Assembly: GCA_017882455.1 (NCBI GenBank)
Contig: JADGPL010000019.1
Location: 1 to 59,256 of the forward strand
Direction of reading: 5' to 3'
Source: Solirubrobacteraceae bacterium
GTDB lineage: Bacteria; Actinomycetota; Thermoleophilia; Solirubrobacterales; Solirubrobacteraceae
DNA: 59,256 bases
The translations under genes were made by a program, and so were the position numbers. The notes under the pieces were generated by a model that saw nothing but the letters and a program-made list of their open reading frames with translations, made no database searches and was not told the DNA's origin. Positions 43,190-52,911 of the stretch are shown here, piece by piece; the stretch's first letter is position 1; each line of letters opens with the position of its first letter.

Positions 43190-43981
43190 ATGAGCGAGGT
43201 TGTTCTCAAACAGGTGGACGACGGGGTGGCCGTGCTCACCCTCAACAGGCCCGAGCGCCTCAACGCCTGGACGGCGGAGATGGAGAACGCCTACTTCGGG
43301 ATGCTCGAGGAGTGCGCGGGCTCGCCCGAGGTGCGCGTCATCGTCGTCACCGGCAGCGGTCGCGGCTTCTGCGCGGGCGCCGACATGAAGGACCTGCAGG
43401 CCATCGGCGACGGCAGCCTCGATACCTCCGGGCACGCCGTCGAGCGCCGGCCTCAGACCTTCCCGATGTCCATCCCCAAGCCCATCGTCGCCGCCATCAA
43501 CGGTGCCTGCGCCGGCATCGGCCTCGTGCAGGCCCTGATGTGCGACGTGCGCTTCGCCGCCGAGGGAGCCAAGCTCACGACCGCCTTCGCCCGCCGCGGG
43601 CTGGTCGCCGAGCACGGGATCTCCTGGTTGCTGCCGCGCCTCGTGGGCCCCGCGCGCGCGCTCGACCTGCTGCTCTCCGGCCGGGTCGTGCTCGCCGAGG
43701 AGGCCTTCGGCCTGGGGCTGCTCAACCGCGTGATCGCGCCAGACTCGCTGCTCGAGCAGACCCTCGACTACGCCCGCGAGATCGCCCTCAGCTGCTCGCC
43801 CGCCTCGATGGCCACGATGAAGCGCCAGGTCTACGCCGACCTCCAGCGCACCCTGCCCGAGGCGCTGGGCGAGGCCGACCAGCTGATGCTCGACTCCTTC
43901 ACGGCCCCCGACTTCGTCGAGGGCGTCACCAGCTTCCTCGAGCGCCGCGACCCGCGCTTCGCGGCGATCGGGGCTTCCTAG
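43190..43981 (+). CDS. enoyl-CoA hydratase/isomerase family protein
   Basis: ATG 43190 follows GGAGGAGC and gives 263 residues. LTLNRPERLNAW, SGRGFCAGADMKDLQ (oxyanion-hole loop) and KPIVAAINGACAGIGLVQALMCDVRFA are the crotonase core. The second Glu region reads ARRGLVAEHGISWLLPRLVG, with Glu in place. It adds water across an enoyl-CoA double bond or does a related reaction. Divergent from PhzF. A hairpin follows at 44012. Confidence 0.95.
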   Translation: MSEVVLKQVDDGVAVLTLNRPERLNAWTAEMENAYFGMLEECAGSPEVRVIVVTGSGRGFCAGADMKDLQAIGDGSLDTSGHAVERRPQTFPMSIPKPIVAAINGACAGIGLVQALMCDVRFAAEGAKLTTAFARRGLVAEHGISWLLPRLVGPARALDLLLSGRVVLAEEAFGLGLLNRVIAPDSLLEQTLDYAREIALSCSPASMATMKRQVYADLQRTLPEALGEADQLMLDSFTAPDFVEGVTSFLERRDPRFAAIGAS

Positions 43982-44011
43982 CTCGAGAGCCATCGAAGCA
44001 CTGCCGGGCGA

Positions 44012-44040
44012 CGCCCGGCCCGCTCACTGCGGGCCGGGCG
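44012..44040. terminator. bidirectional 12-bp hairpin terminator
   Basis: CGCCCGGCCCGC (44012-44023) pairs perfectly with GCGGGCCGGGCG (44029-44040) around TCACT. It sits between the convergent hydratase (ends 43981) and lipase (ends 44062) genes and could serve both. Confidence 0.75.
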
Positions 44041-44061
44041 CGTCTCGTCAGGCGGCTGGGC

Positions 44062-45021
44062 TCAGATGCCCTGGCCGTAGTTGCTGCAGGTGGCTTTGAA
44101 TGACGGGTTCGGGCTCGAGCTGAGCTGGTTGAGCACGTTCTGCAGCGCGGGCGAGTCGTCGAACATCCCGATGTGCGCGACACCGTCACTCGGGCACTGG
44201 CTCTGGATCGTGATGTTGGTCACGTTCGACCCGCTCAGGAACGCATGCGTGTACGGGGTTACGACCTCGTCGTGCGTGGTCTGGATCACCACGTAGCGCA
44301 CTCCGGAGACGACCGGATCGCCGCTTCCGAACAGCTTCTTGACGAACGCCGAGGTTTCCTCCTGTTCGGGAAGCGCGGGCGCCCCGAGGAATTCGAGCAG
44401 GCCTCCGACCAGTTCGCTCGCGAACGGGAACACTTCGAGGAGCTTCGTCGCACCGCTGAGAGTGGTGCCGTGGTTGCTCGGCGAGAGCCCGATCAGCTCG
44501 TTCACCTTGGCGGCGCCGCCGAGCAGCTTGATGTAGTAGTTGGGCATCATCCCGCCCTGGGAGTGCCCGACCAGATCGACCTTCGATGCGCCCGATTTGG
44601 AGAGCACCTGGCCGACGAACGTCTTCAGTTCTTCGGCTGACTTTTCGATGTGGCCGAGGCCGTCGATGCGCGGCCCGATGAACGGCCACAGTTCCAGCGA
44701 GGCCAGCGTCGCACCGTAGTTGAACGAGTACACGCAATAGCCTTCGTTTGCCAGCAATGGCGCGAGCGTGACCCAGTTGGAGCCCTCGTCCGCGAGCGTC
44801 GCGTGGACCAGCACGACCGGGTACGGATGCGCCGAGCTCGGCTTGCAGCTGTTGTTGGCCCCTACCACGCTTTCCGGTTCCCACGTCTCATTCCAGATGG
44901 CATCCCCGAGCGCGGTGCCGCCATACGGAACCGAGTACTTCGCGCTCGCCGTGGCCGGCGCCCCGACCGCCATCAGCACAGCGAGCATCGCAACGAACAT
45001 CATCGCCTTGACCTTCAGCAT
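44062..45021 (-). CDS. secreted triacylglycerol lipase/esterase (alpha/beta hydrolase)
   Basis: ATG 45021 (KVKAMMFVAMLAVLMAVGAP) gives a 319-residue protein with a signal peptide cleaved near TASA. PYPVVLVHATLADEGSNW is the oxyanion-hole strand, GHSQGGM the nucleophile elbow and HIGMFDDS near the end holds the likely catalytic His. The layout matches actinobacterial secreted lipases of the Streptomyces/Nocardia type. A longer start at 45048 is possible. Confidence 0.85.
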   Translation of the reverse strand: MLKVKAMMFVAMLAVLMAVGAPATASAKYSVPYGGTALGDAIWNETWEPESVVGANNSCKPSSAHPYPVVLVHATLADEGSNWVTLAPLLANEGYCVYSFNYGATLASLELWPFIGPRIDGLGHIEKSAEELKTFVGQVLSKSGASKVDLVGHSQGGMMPNYYIKLLGGAAKVNELIGLSPSNHGTTLSGATKLLEVFPFASELVGGLLEFLGAPALPEQEETSAFVKKLFGSGDPVVSGVRYVVIQTTHDEVVTPYTHAFLSGSNVTNITIQSQCPSDGVAHIGMFDDSPALQNVLNQLSSSPNPSFKATCSNYGQGI

Positions 45022-45150
45022 CTGACCCTTCCCCCTTGTTGTCCCCATCGGTTCGACCGCTCGAAGCCCGATGACGGCGTCTTGCGGCTACTTCCCCTGT
45101 TCGAGCATTCGCATCATACGGTCGGGCCCGGCTCACGGCGTGCGCGTCGA

Positions 45151-45885
45151 TCAGACCCGCCGCACGCGCACACCGCCGAGCTCGATCAGATCGCGCCCGC
45201 CGGGCAGCTCGGCCGGCGTCTGCACGGCGATCTCGACGATCCCTTCCCCACGCTCGTCGAGCGCCTGCTCGAAGCGGACCTCGCCGCGGTCGAGGGCCAG
45301 TCGCGGGCCGCCGTCCTGCCCGTCCTGCACCCCGACGCCCAGCACCTCGCCCCAGCGCGCCGCCACGCCGGCGGGGTCCCCAACCGCCACCGTGACGCCG
45401 GCCAGGTGCCCCGGGGCCGGCTCCGCGATCAGCCCGGTCCAGGACGGCCCTCCCCAGCGCCAGGCGCCGAAGGGGTTGGAGCGGTCGAGCGAGACGATCG
45501 CCCCGCGCATGTCCGCCGGGTGCAGGTGCGTGCCCGATATGTCCGGTAGATCCAGCTGCCAGACCACGCGTACGCCGAGGGCGGCCGCGCGCTCGCGGGC
45601 ACCCTCGAGATCCTCGATGTCGAAGATCGCCATGTAGCCGCCGTCGCCGCCGTGGCGCTCCAGCCAGCGTCCGACCGCCGTCGGCTCTGTGGTGGGCGAG
45701 ATCACCTCGATGAAGCAGTCGCCGATCGCGAACACCACGTTGGCCAGGCCGAACTCGCCCACGCCGGGATCGCGAAACGGCTCGCCGAGACCGAGCGCCG
45801 AGCGCAGCGCCTCGGCAGCCGGCTCGAGGTCCCTCGCCGCCAGCACCGCCTGGCGCAGGCGCACTCGTGGAGAGGACGGGCTCAT
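45151..45885 (-). CDS. VOC/glyoxalase-like domain protein
   Basis: The 244-residue protein contains two vicinal-oxygen-chelate-like halves: RLRQAVLAARDLEPAAEALRSALG and NVVFAIGDCFIEVISP, then HLAGVTVAVGDPAGVAARWGEVLG in the second half with EVRFEQ. Members bind a metal and small hydroxylated or glyoxal-like substrates. No neighbour hints at the substrate. Confidence 0.8.
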   Translation of the reverse strand: MSPSSPRVRLRQAVLAARDLEPAAEALRSALGLGEPFRDPGVGEFGLANVVFAIGDCFIEVISPTTEPTAVGRWLERHGGDGGYMAIFDIEDLEGARERAAALGVRVVWQLDLPDISGTHLHPADMRGAIVSLDRSNPFGAWRWGGPSWTGLIAEPAPGHLAGVTVAVGDPAGVAARWGEVLGVGVQDGQDGGPRLALDRGEVRFEQALDERGEGIVEIAVQTPAELPGGRDLIELGGVRVRRV

Positions 45886-45970
45886 CTCCGCAAGACTACA
45901 GACAGCTCACAGTGTCGATCGGACCGTGGATCCGTCGTTCACTGGAATGTCTCTCGCGTCTGCCGGTCTC

Positions 45971-46002
45971 CGCATCCGTGTAAGACCGCATCCGCGTAAG
46001 AC
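45971..46002. repeat. two tandem 16-bp repeats upstream of an ECF sigma gene
   Basis: CGCATCCGTGTAAGAC (45971-45986) is followed without spacer by CGCATCCGCGTAAGAC (45987-46002), one base different. They lie about 160-190 bp before the ECF sigma factor start at 46161 in an otherwise non-coding stretch of 275 bp. Confidence 0.7.
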
Positions 46003-46160
46003 GGCGTTTGCTTGCAAGAAGCCGAAGCTTGCGCGTGGTTGGTGGTTCGCGCGGAAAGTGGGCGTTTCTAACAGGATCCAAACTCGCATACAAACAGTCT
46101 CGTAACAGCCACCCGCTTAGCTTCGCCGCTCACCGTCGGATTCCGGACCACGGAGGGGAC

Positions 46161-46775
46161 ATGGAGCAACATGACAGCGGGCAGCACAGGCAGGACGAGC
46201 ACCAGACACGACTGATCTCGCGTGCGGTCAAGCGCGCCCAGGAGGGCGATCGGGAGGCGATCGGCTTCCTCTATGCGCGTTACGCGGACAACGTCTGCGG
46301 CTACGTGCGCAGCATCGTCCGCGATCAGCACGAGGCCGAAGACGTCACCCAGCAGGTCTTCGCGAAGCTGATCCACGTGATCGGCAAGTACCAGGAGCGC
46401 GACGTGCCCTTCTTCGCCTGGATCCTGCGCGTCTCGCGCAACGTGGCCGTCGATCACATGCGCCGCCAGCGAGCGATTCCCGTCGAAGAGGTCAGGACGA
46501 GCGATGAAAGCCAGGACCGGACCGGAGCCGAGCGCATGAGCGATCTCCGCGATGCGCTCGCCACGCTCCCTCGCGACCAGCGCGAGGTGCTGGTGCTGCG
46601 CCATATCGCGGGCCTCTCCCCTGTGGAGATCGCAGAGCGCACGGGACGCTCGGAGGGGTCTGTGCACGGCCTGCACCATCGCGGGCGTCGTGCGCTGAAG
46701 GCCGGCCTCACCAGTCGCGGAGCAATGCCCTCGACGCTGCGCTCGAACGCCGCCCGCAACGAGATCGCGCGCTAG
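46161..46775 (+). CDS. ECF-type RNA polymerase sigma factor
   Basis: ATG 46161 is chosen because GGAGGGG lies directly before it; an upstream in-frame start at 46008 adds unconserved residues. The 204-residue protein has sigma region 2 (FLYARYADNVCGYVRSIVRD, EAEDVTQQVFAKLI, WILRVSRNVAVDHMRRQR) and region 4 (LRDALATLPRDQREVLVLRH, SPVEIAERTGRSEGSVHGLH). No anti-sigma gene follows. Two 16-bp repeats and long upstream DNA suggest regulated expression. Confidence 0.93.
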   Translation: MEQHDSGQHRQDEHQTRLISRAVKRAQEGDREAIGFLYARYADNVCGYVRSIVRDQHEAEDVTQQVFAKLIHVIGKYQERDVPFFAWILRVSRNVAVDHMRRQRAIPVEEVRTSDESQDRTGAERMSDLRDALATLPRDQREVLVLRHIAGLSPVEIAERTGRSEGSVHGLHHRGRRALKAGLTSRGAMPSTLRSNAARNEIAR

Positions 46776-46786
46776 ACGCCGCGCGC

Positions 46787-47014
46787 TCATTCGGTGGGCT
46801 CCGGATAGGAGCTGCGGGTGATGCGGCGGGCGACACGGCCGCTGTCGATGTCCGCGAGGTAGTAGAGGACGGAGAAGGACACGAAGTCCTCGACCGAGAC
46901 TCCCAGCCTCGAGCTTTCCTCCGCGATCGCCTCCCAGGCGAACGTGTCGAGCTGCAGCGTCAGAGACCGCTCCGGCACGGCGTCCCGCGGGCGTCCCGTC
47001 CGGGAGTCGCTCAC
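46787..47014 (-). CDS. small hypothetical protein, possibly ribbon-helix-helix-like
   Basis: The 75-residue protein (VPERSLTLQLDTFAWEAIAEESSRLGVSVEDFVSFSVLYYLADIDSG) has a short strand followed by two helices, which resembles an Arc/CopG-type DNA-binding fold. This is pattern only. It ends 12 bases from the convergent sigma factor and could be its regulator. Confidence 0.55.
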   Translation of the reverse strand: MSDSRTGRPRDAVPERSLTLQLDTFAWEAIAEESSRLGVSVEDFVSFSVLYYLADIDSGRVARRITRSSYPEPTE

Positions 47015-47113
47015 GTTCGCCCTCGTTGGAATGACGACACACTTCTATTCAACGCCCGCCACGCCCCAATGCTCGCACCGCCGGCCCCCGTCACAGGGAC
47101 CAAAAAAGGCTGG

Positions 47114-48346
47114 TTATGCTCGCGCTCTTGGCCCTGAGGAGAACGGCCTCGGGTGGGCGAGGTCGGCTGGAGTGAAGGCAGGGTCATGGCCAAAGGTCCG
47201 CCGCAGCCGCGAGCGCAGCGAGGCGTAGCGCCTCACAGCATCGCTTCTACGTCCCCGCATGATGTCAATTTCCATGAGCCTGCGATGCACGTCTTCGTCG
47301 TATGGCTGGAGCGTCGCCAGACGCTCCAGCGAGCGCGCCGCGCCGTCGATGAGACGCAGCTCCATGCGAATCTCGGCGAGGCGGCTCAACCCCGCGCAGG
47401 CGAGCTCGTGGAGGCGATGGCGCTCGAGCATCGTCCACTCGGCATAGGGAAGCTCCGCCAGGAAATCCCCGCGGTAGATCGCAAGGGCGCGCTCGATCTG
47501 CGCCGCGGCCCGCTTCGGATCGCGCTCGACACAGGCCAGCCCCGCCGTCAGGTGCGCCTCGAACTCGTCGGCGTCGACCACCACGTGCTCGAGGTTGAGG
47601 CGATAGCTGCCGTAGCCCGCCGCGATGAACGCCGACTGCTCGCGCAGGCCGCGCTGGGGCTCGAGCTTGCGACGCAGGGCGTGCACGTAGTAGCGAACGC
47701 TCGCGCCGATCGCATAGTCGGCGCCGGGCCAGATGCTCTCGCCGATCTCGTCGACCGCCACCGAGCGGTGACGCGCCGCCACCAGGTACTTGAAGACCTG
47801 CCCGGTGCGCTGCTCGAGCCAGGCGCCGTCGAGCTCGCCCTCGGCGGACTCCACGACGGTCTTGCCGAGCGTGGCGATCCGCAATCTGGGCTCGGTGCCC
47901 TTCTGGCGACCGGTGCGCTCGCGCCGATCGTTGGGCAGTCCCGGACGCAGATGCACACCGATCCGCTCAGCCCCTGCGCCCGCTGTGCCGATGCGCCCCG
48001 CGGCGATCCACATCGCGCTCGGGCCCTCGGGCGTGGCGATGTCCACGCGCATCTCCGGCAGGGCGCCGTCGTGGGCCAGGGCCAGCTCGGACAGGCAGGC
48101 TGCCGCGAGCACCGTCTCGGGGCGACGGCAGCCGAACAGCGTGCAGCAGCTCAGATCGCCCTCCGTCAGGCCGCGCGCCTGGATCAGACGGGCAGCCTCG
48201 CGGTTGCGGCAGATGATCCGCCCCCGACCGTCCAGGACGAGCATCGCGTAGGGGAACTCCCTGAAGGCCTCCAGCTCCAGCGACGAGCGAACCGGCATCC
48301 GTGCGCGGGTCGACAACTGCTCCATCCCCCCAATCGTCGTTACCAT
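47114..48346 (-). CDS. PAS-containing SARP/BTAD transcriptional activator
   Basis: The 410-residue protein has a PAS-like N-terminus (FREFPYAMLVLDGRGRIICRN), a winged-helix OmpR-type DNA-binding domain around 165-255 (GQVFKYLVAARHRSVAVDEIGESIWPG, VRYYVHALRRKLEP, GYGSYRLNLEHVVVDADEFE) and a BTAD helical domain at 255-390 (YRGDFLAELPYAEWTMLERHRLHELACAGLSRLAE, LQPYDEDVHRRLMEIDIMRGR). This is the SARP arrangement, which activates target genes by binding direct repeats. The 22-bp-spaced repeats at 48444-48509 are likely its site. Confidence 0.88.
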   Translation of the reverse strand: MVTTIGGMEQLSTRARMPVRSSLELEAFREFPYAMLVLDGRGRIICRNREAARLIQARGLTEGDLSCCTLFGCRRPETVLAAACLSELALAHDGALPEMRVDIATPEGPSAMWIAAGRIGTAGAGAERIGVHLRPGLPNDRRERTGRQKGTEPRLRIATLGKTVVESAEGELDGAWLEQRTGQVFKYLVAARHRSVAVDEIGESIWPGADYAIGASVRYYVHALRRKLEPQRGLREQSAFIAAGYGSYRLNLEHVVVDADEFEAHLTAGLACVERDPKRAAAQIERALAIYRGDFLAELPYAEWTMLERHRLHELACAGLSRLAEIRMELRLIDGAARSLERLATLQPYDEDVHRRLMEIDIMRGRRSDAVRRYASLRSRLRRTFGHDPAFTPADLAHPRPFSSGPRARA

Positions 48347-48443
48347 AAAACCTCAATTACATCTCTTCCCGCAGACGGCCTCCCTCAAAGCATGCGGGCA
48401 TATGTCAAAAAGAGATGATCAGAATGTACAGTCAGATCTCCAG

Positions 48444-48509
48444 GATTCGCTCTACAACTGTCCATGATTCGCCCTGCAATTGTCCAAGGTTCGCCCGGCA
48501 GCCAGAATG
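48444..48509. promoter_or_regulatory. three 22-bp-spaced direct repeats, candidate SARP operator
   Basis: GATTCGC at 48444, GATTCGC at 48466 and GGTTCGC at 48488 begin three units exactly 22 bp apart. The first two also share ACTGTCCA/ATTGTCCA near their ends. SARP activators bind direct heptamer repeats 11 or 22 bp apart, and this block lies in the 250-bp space between the SARP gene and the divergent secreted-protein gene. Binding itself is inferred. Confidence 0.7.
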
Positions 48510-48532
48510 AACGTAACCCGCACCACTACATA

Positions 48533-48576
48533 CTGTCGAGTGTGAAATGTCAAGGGCGATTGCCTATCCTCGACAG
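48533..48576. promoter_or_regulatory. 8-bp inverted repeat near the promoter of the 48598 gene
   Basis: CTGTCGAG (48533-48540) and CTCGACAG (48569-48576) are exact inverted copies with 28 bases between, ending about 20 bases before the downstream gene. Could be an operator half-site pair. Confidence 0.4.
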
Positions 48577-48597
48577 CGACATGGGGAGTGAGTGCGC

Positions 48598-48993
48598 ATG
48601 AGACGCCCCCAGCTGATCGTCGCCGCGATCATCCTGGCGGGACTGGCGGGCACGGCGATCGCGCTTGCGAGCCGCGAAGGCAACGCGCAGTTCACCGCGC
48701 GGCAGCAGGGCCTGCTGCCGGTCAGCGCCGCCGCCGTGCAGCGGCTGCTGCTCACCACCAGCGACCCACGCCCCGGCTTCGCCGGGCGCGCACGGGACGC
48801 CAGCTGCCTTTCGGCGGACGATCTCGCCCTCGGCAACCCCTGGACGTGCCTGGTGCGCTATCCGCGGCTCCCGCGCATCCGCTACCGCATGACCGTGTAC
48901 GCCGACCGCTCGATCCAGGGCAGCGGCCTGCCCGAGGGCGCCACCCACGGCACGGCGCTGAGCGTCAGGGGCTGCTGCGTGGGCCTCTCCTAG
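48598..48993 (+). CDS. hypothetical membrane-anchored or secreted protein
   Basis: The 131-residue protein begins with a hydrophobic segment (RRPQLIVAAIILAGLAGTAIALASR), followed by a small external domain with paired Cys (ARDASCLSADDLALGNPWTCL; GCCVGLS at the end). ATG 48598 has GGGGAG about 9 bases before it. No family recognised. It is divergent from the SARP gene and may be a SARP target. Confidence 0.65.
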   Translation: MRRPQLIVAAIILAGLAGTAIALASREGNAQFTARQQGLLPVSAAAVQRLLLTTSDPRPGFAGRARDASCLSADDLALGNPWTCLVRYPRLPRIRYRMTVYADRSIQGSGLPEGATHGTALSVRGCCVGLS

Positions 48994-49002
48994 AGCGCGA
49001 GG

Positions 49003-49596
49003 CTAGAGCGCGACGGGGGACCGGTCGAGCTCGGCGCGCAGCTTGCGCAGCGCGCGGTAGATCCGCCCCTCGACAGCGCTCTCGCCGTCGCCGAGGATCC
49101 GTGCGACGTCGCGCAGCTTGAGATCGGCCCCGAAGCGCAGCGCGAGCGCCTCGCGCTCGTCCTCTCCGAGCGTGGCCAGCGCCCGCTGCAGCTCGTCGCG
49201 GTGCTCGACCGCCGCCATGCCCGCATCGGACTGCTGCGAGGGCGAGTCAGCGGCGACCGTGCGCAGCACGCGCTCCTCGTGGGTCTGGCGGCGGGCATGG
49301 TCGCGCAGCAGGTTCAGGGCGATCGCGAACAGCCAGCGGCGCTCGCTGCCCCGCCGCGGATCGAAGCGCTGGCGGGAGCGCAGCACGCGCTCGAAGGTCT
49401 CCGAGAGCAGGTCCTCGGCGAGCGCGCGGTTGCCCGTGCGGTAGGCGAGGAAGGAGAACAGGCGCTCGGCGTGCTCCTCGAAGAGCCGCTCGAAGGCGTC
49501 GGGGCGCATGCGCCTGGCGGGCTGCGCCGGGACGTGGCGCACGCGCGTGCGCGAGGCCAGGCGAGTCGAGGGGGCGGGTGTCAGTTCGTGGGCCAT
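49003..49596 (-). CDS. ECF-type RNA polymerase sigma factor
   Basis: The 197-residue protein has region 2 (FERLFEEHAERLFSFLAYRTG, ALAEDLLSETFERVL, WLFAIALNLLRDHARR) and region 4 (LQRALATLGEDEREALALRF, KLRDVARILGDGESAVEGRI). The next gene upstream on the same strand encodes an exported Asn/Gly-repeat protein, whose cytoplasmic N-terminus could be a binding partner. A long terminator hairpin separates the two. Confidence 0.92.
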   Translation of the reverse strand: MAHELTPAPSTRLASRTRVRHVPAQPARRMRPDAFERLFEEHAERLFSFLAYRTGNRALAEDLLSETFERVLRSRQRFDPRRGSERRWLFAIALNLLRDHARRQTHEERVLRTVAADSPSQQSDAGMAAVEHRDELQRALATLGEDEREALALRFGADLKLRDVARILGDGESAVEGRIYRALRKLRAELDRSPVAL

Positions 49597-49631
49597 TGAT
49601 CTCCGTGGTCGATGCGCTCGGTGGAAAGACG

Positions 49632-49676
49632 GACGTGACGCCCCGGGAGGAGGACAACATCCCGGGGCGTCACGTC
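49632..49676. terminator. perfect 17-bp hairpin terminator
   Basis: GACGTGACGCCCCGGGA (49632-49648) pairs without mismatch to TCCCGGGGCGTCACGTC (49660-49676) around an 11-nt loop. On the minus strand it follows the Asn/Gly-repeat protein gene by 40 bp, and a T-rich stretch comes after the stem. The longest perfect stem I see in the window. Confidence 0.8.
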
Positions 49677-49716
49677 TTGCTGCGCTACAGAGCCTCGATC
49701 GCGACTCCTCGACCGC

Positions 49717-50607
<891 letters not shown>

Positions 50608-50737
50608 CTCAGTCTCCTTACGTCCTTGTTTGCGGTCGGCCGGGAGGATCTGTGTCCGGCCTCTGCACCCATATACGTTTGGCGGGGGCCTTTTCCGACG
50701 CGGCCCGCGTGAATCAGTTCGACGATCCGAAACCTCC

Positions 50738-52795
50738 TCACAGGCTCGTGAGGGCGAACTTGCCCGAGGCCAGCGCTTCGAAGCGCAGTCGCGGCGCGGC
50801 CGCTTCCCAGCTGCGCGGGTCGCTCGAGGCCAGGCGGCGGGCCGCGTTTCGCAACCCCTCCTCCAGCGGGTCCAGCGCGATCGCGCGGGCGATGGCCGCG
50901 CGCGGATCGATCCCGGCGGCGGCGCGGGCGACCCCCAGCCAGAAGGCGTCTTCCCAGCTGTGGGGCTCGAGCCTCGCGGCGCTGGCCATCGCGGGCACGG
51001 CCGCCTGGGCAAAGCCCTGGCGCAGATCGCAGACCCCGACGATCACGTAGGCCTGCGGACGCTTGGCGGAGAGCGAAAGCGATGAGAGCGCCTCGCGCTT
51101 GGCGGCCACGCAGTCGCCCCGCCGGAGATCCTGAGCGCTCGAGTGCAGGCGCGCGTAGGAGGTGGCGATCAGCAGCGGCGCCACCGCGAGCGCCAGCCAC
51201 CCGAGCGCCACGAACGTCCTGGGAGCGGGCAGCCCGCGCGGCCCGCTGCCGCCGCGACCGCGGCGGGCGAGCGCGAGCCCCGCGAGCATCGGCACGGCGA
51301 GCGTGACCGCCGGCATCTGCCAGTCCCAGTCGAAGGCCTGGTGGATCGACCAGGCGAGCGTGGCTGCGAAGAGGGCCGCGTAGAGCCCTCGATCCGGACC
51401 CCTGACACGAGCCAAGAGGCCAGCGAGGATCCCGAGGACGACGAGCGCGATCAGGGCGAAGCCCACCAGCCCGAGCTCGGCCAGGGCCTGCAGGTAGAGG
51501 GAGTGGGCGTCGGCCACGTACAGCGGTTCGCTGCGGTAGCGGGGGTAGTAGAGCTGGTAGGTGCCGGCGCCGGTCCCGCGCAGCTTCTGCGTGTCGTAGA
51601 TGTGGAGGGCGGCCTTCCACAGGGACAGGCGCCCGTTGTTGGTCACCTCCGAGAGGCGGTCGCGCGTTTGCACGGTCTGCCCGGCGGTGTTGGTGTGCAC
51701 GAAGCGCTCGTACTGACGGTGGGCGAAGCCGAAGCCGCCCAGGGCCAGGACGAGCGCCAGCACGAGCGCGCCACAGCCCGCCGCGAGCCCCAGGCGCACG
51801 CGGCGGGGCGGCGGCGAGCGCACGAGCCGCAGCGTCGCCAGGCGGCCGTCCAGCAGCAGCGTGAGGCCGCGCAGGGCGCCCGCGGCGAGCATGCAGGCGC
51901 CGACCACGATCGCCACGTGGCGGCCCTGGGCCACGGCCGCGGGGCTGGTCGCCTTCGTGGTCGCCAAGAGCGTTGCGTCCCAGGCGGAGCGCAGGGCGAT
52001 GGCCGTCGGCGGGACGACCGCGATCAGGGCGCCCGGCAGGGTGTGAAGGCGCGTGAGCAGGCAGTAGGCGAGCAGGCCCACGGCCGTGACGCCGAGCGCT
52101 CCGCGCGAGAAGGTCAACAGCAGCGTGGCTGCCACACCGGGAAGGACCGCGGCCGCGAGTATCCGCACGCTCCAGTGCCCGGCGCGATCGGCGCTCAGAT
52201 GGAAGGCGAGGATCAGCGCGATCGCCGCCATCATCCCCTCTGCGTTCCAGTAGGTGAGCGGGTAGTTGAGGCGTTCGTCGTAGAAGCTGCTCGCGGTCGG
52301 CCACAGATGCGGGAGCACGCGTGAGACCAGGCCGATCAGGCAGACGGCGACCAGCCCTGCGACGAGGCAGCGCAGGACCCAGTCGACGTGGCGGCGGGTG
52401 TAGCGCAGCGAGCCGAACAGGGCCAACGCGAGCAGGTAGAGCAGGGTGCGGTCATAGCTGTCGAGCGTGCGCGCGGTGGCGTGCGACCACAGCGTCGAGG
52501 TCAGCTGCCAGGCGGCGTAGAGGGCCAGCCCCCCGAGCGGCACGGCGAGCGCGCGGCTGAAGCCCTCGAAGGGACGCGCGGCGAGCGTCGTTCGCAGCAC
52601 CAGCGCCTGGGCGAGGAGGATCGTGGCGAAGCCGCTCGCGCTGGGGAAGTAGCCGCCGGCGTTGAAGGACAGGTAGACCAGGACACCGGGAGGCAGGAGC
52701 GCAAGGCCGATCCAGCCGAGAGCCTCGATCAGGCGCCCTTCGCGCTCGACCGCGAGCTCGTGCTGGGCCACGAGCGGCACGGCCTCAGCGGACAC
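50738..52795 (-). CDS. O-antigen ligase/polymerase-like membrane protein with TPR-like C-terminus
   Basis: The 685-residue protein has about a dozen transmembrane helices and the large external loop of Wzy_C proteins (GRLSLWKAALHIYDTQKLRGTGAGTYQLYYPRYR, then AHSLYLQALAELGLVGF). The last 120 residues are helical repeats (RRGDCVAAKREALSSLSLSA, DPRAAIARAIALDPLEEGLR). It joins or polymerises surface glycans. The CpsB-like phosphatase gene is just upstream on the same strand, supporting exopolysaccharide synthesis. Confidence 0.88.
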   Translation of the reverse strand: MSAEAVPLVAQHELAVEREGRLIEALGWIGLALLPPGVLVYLSFNAGGYFPSASGFATILLAQALVLRTTLAARPFEGFSRALAVPLGGLALYAAWQLTSTLWSHATARTLDSYDRTLLYLLALALFGSLRYTRRHVDWVLRCLVAGLVAVCLIGLVSRVLPHLWPTASSFYDERLNYPLTYWNAEGMMAAIALILAFHLSADRAGHWSVRILAAAVLPGVAATLLLTFSRGALGVTAVGLLAYCLLTRLHTLPGALIAVVPPTAIALRSAWDATLLATTKATSPAAVAQGRHVAIVVGACMLAAGALRGLTLLLDGRLATLRLVRSPPPRRVRLGLAAGCGALVLALVLALGGFGFAHRQYERFVHTNTAGQTVQTRDRLSEVTNNGRLSLWKAALHIYDTQKLRGTGAGTYQLYYPRYRSEPLYVADAHSLYLQALAELGLVGFALIALVVLGILAGLLARVRGPDRGLYAALFAATLAWSIHQAFDWDWQMPAVTLAVPMLAGLALARRGRGGSGPRGLPAPRTFVALGWLALAVAPLLIATSYARLHSSAQDLRRGDCVAAKREALSSLSLSAKRPQAYVIVGVCDLRQGFAQAAVPAMASAARLEPHSWEDAFWLGVARAAAGIDPRAAIARAIALDPLEEGLRNAARRLASSDPRSWEAAAPRLRFEALASGKFALTSL

Positions 52796-52911
52796 CTCGG
52801 CCCCCTCCTACCCGGTGCCTGGGCGGGAATCCGTCCACAACAGTCAAACGTTGCGGCGAGGGCGGTTTTTGCGCTCGGGGACGCCAGAGGCGCCACGGCC
52901 CGGCGGGTGGC

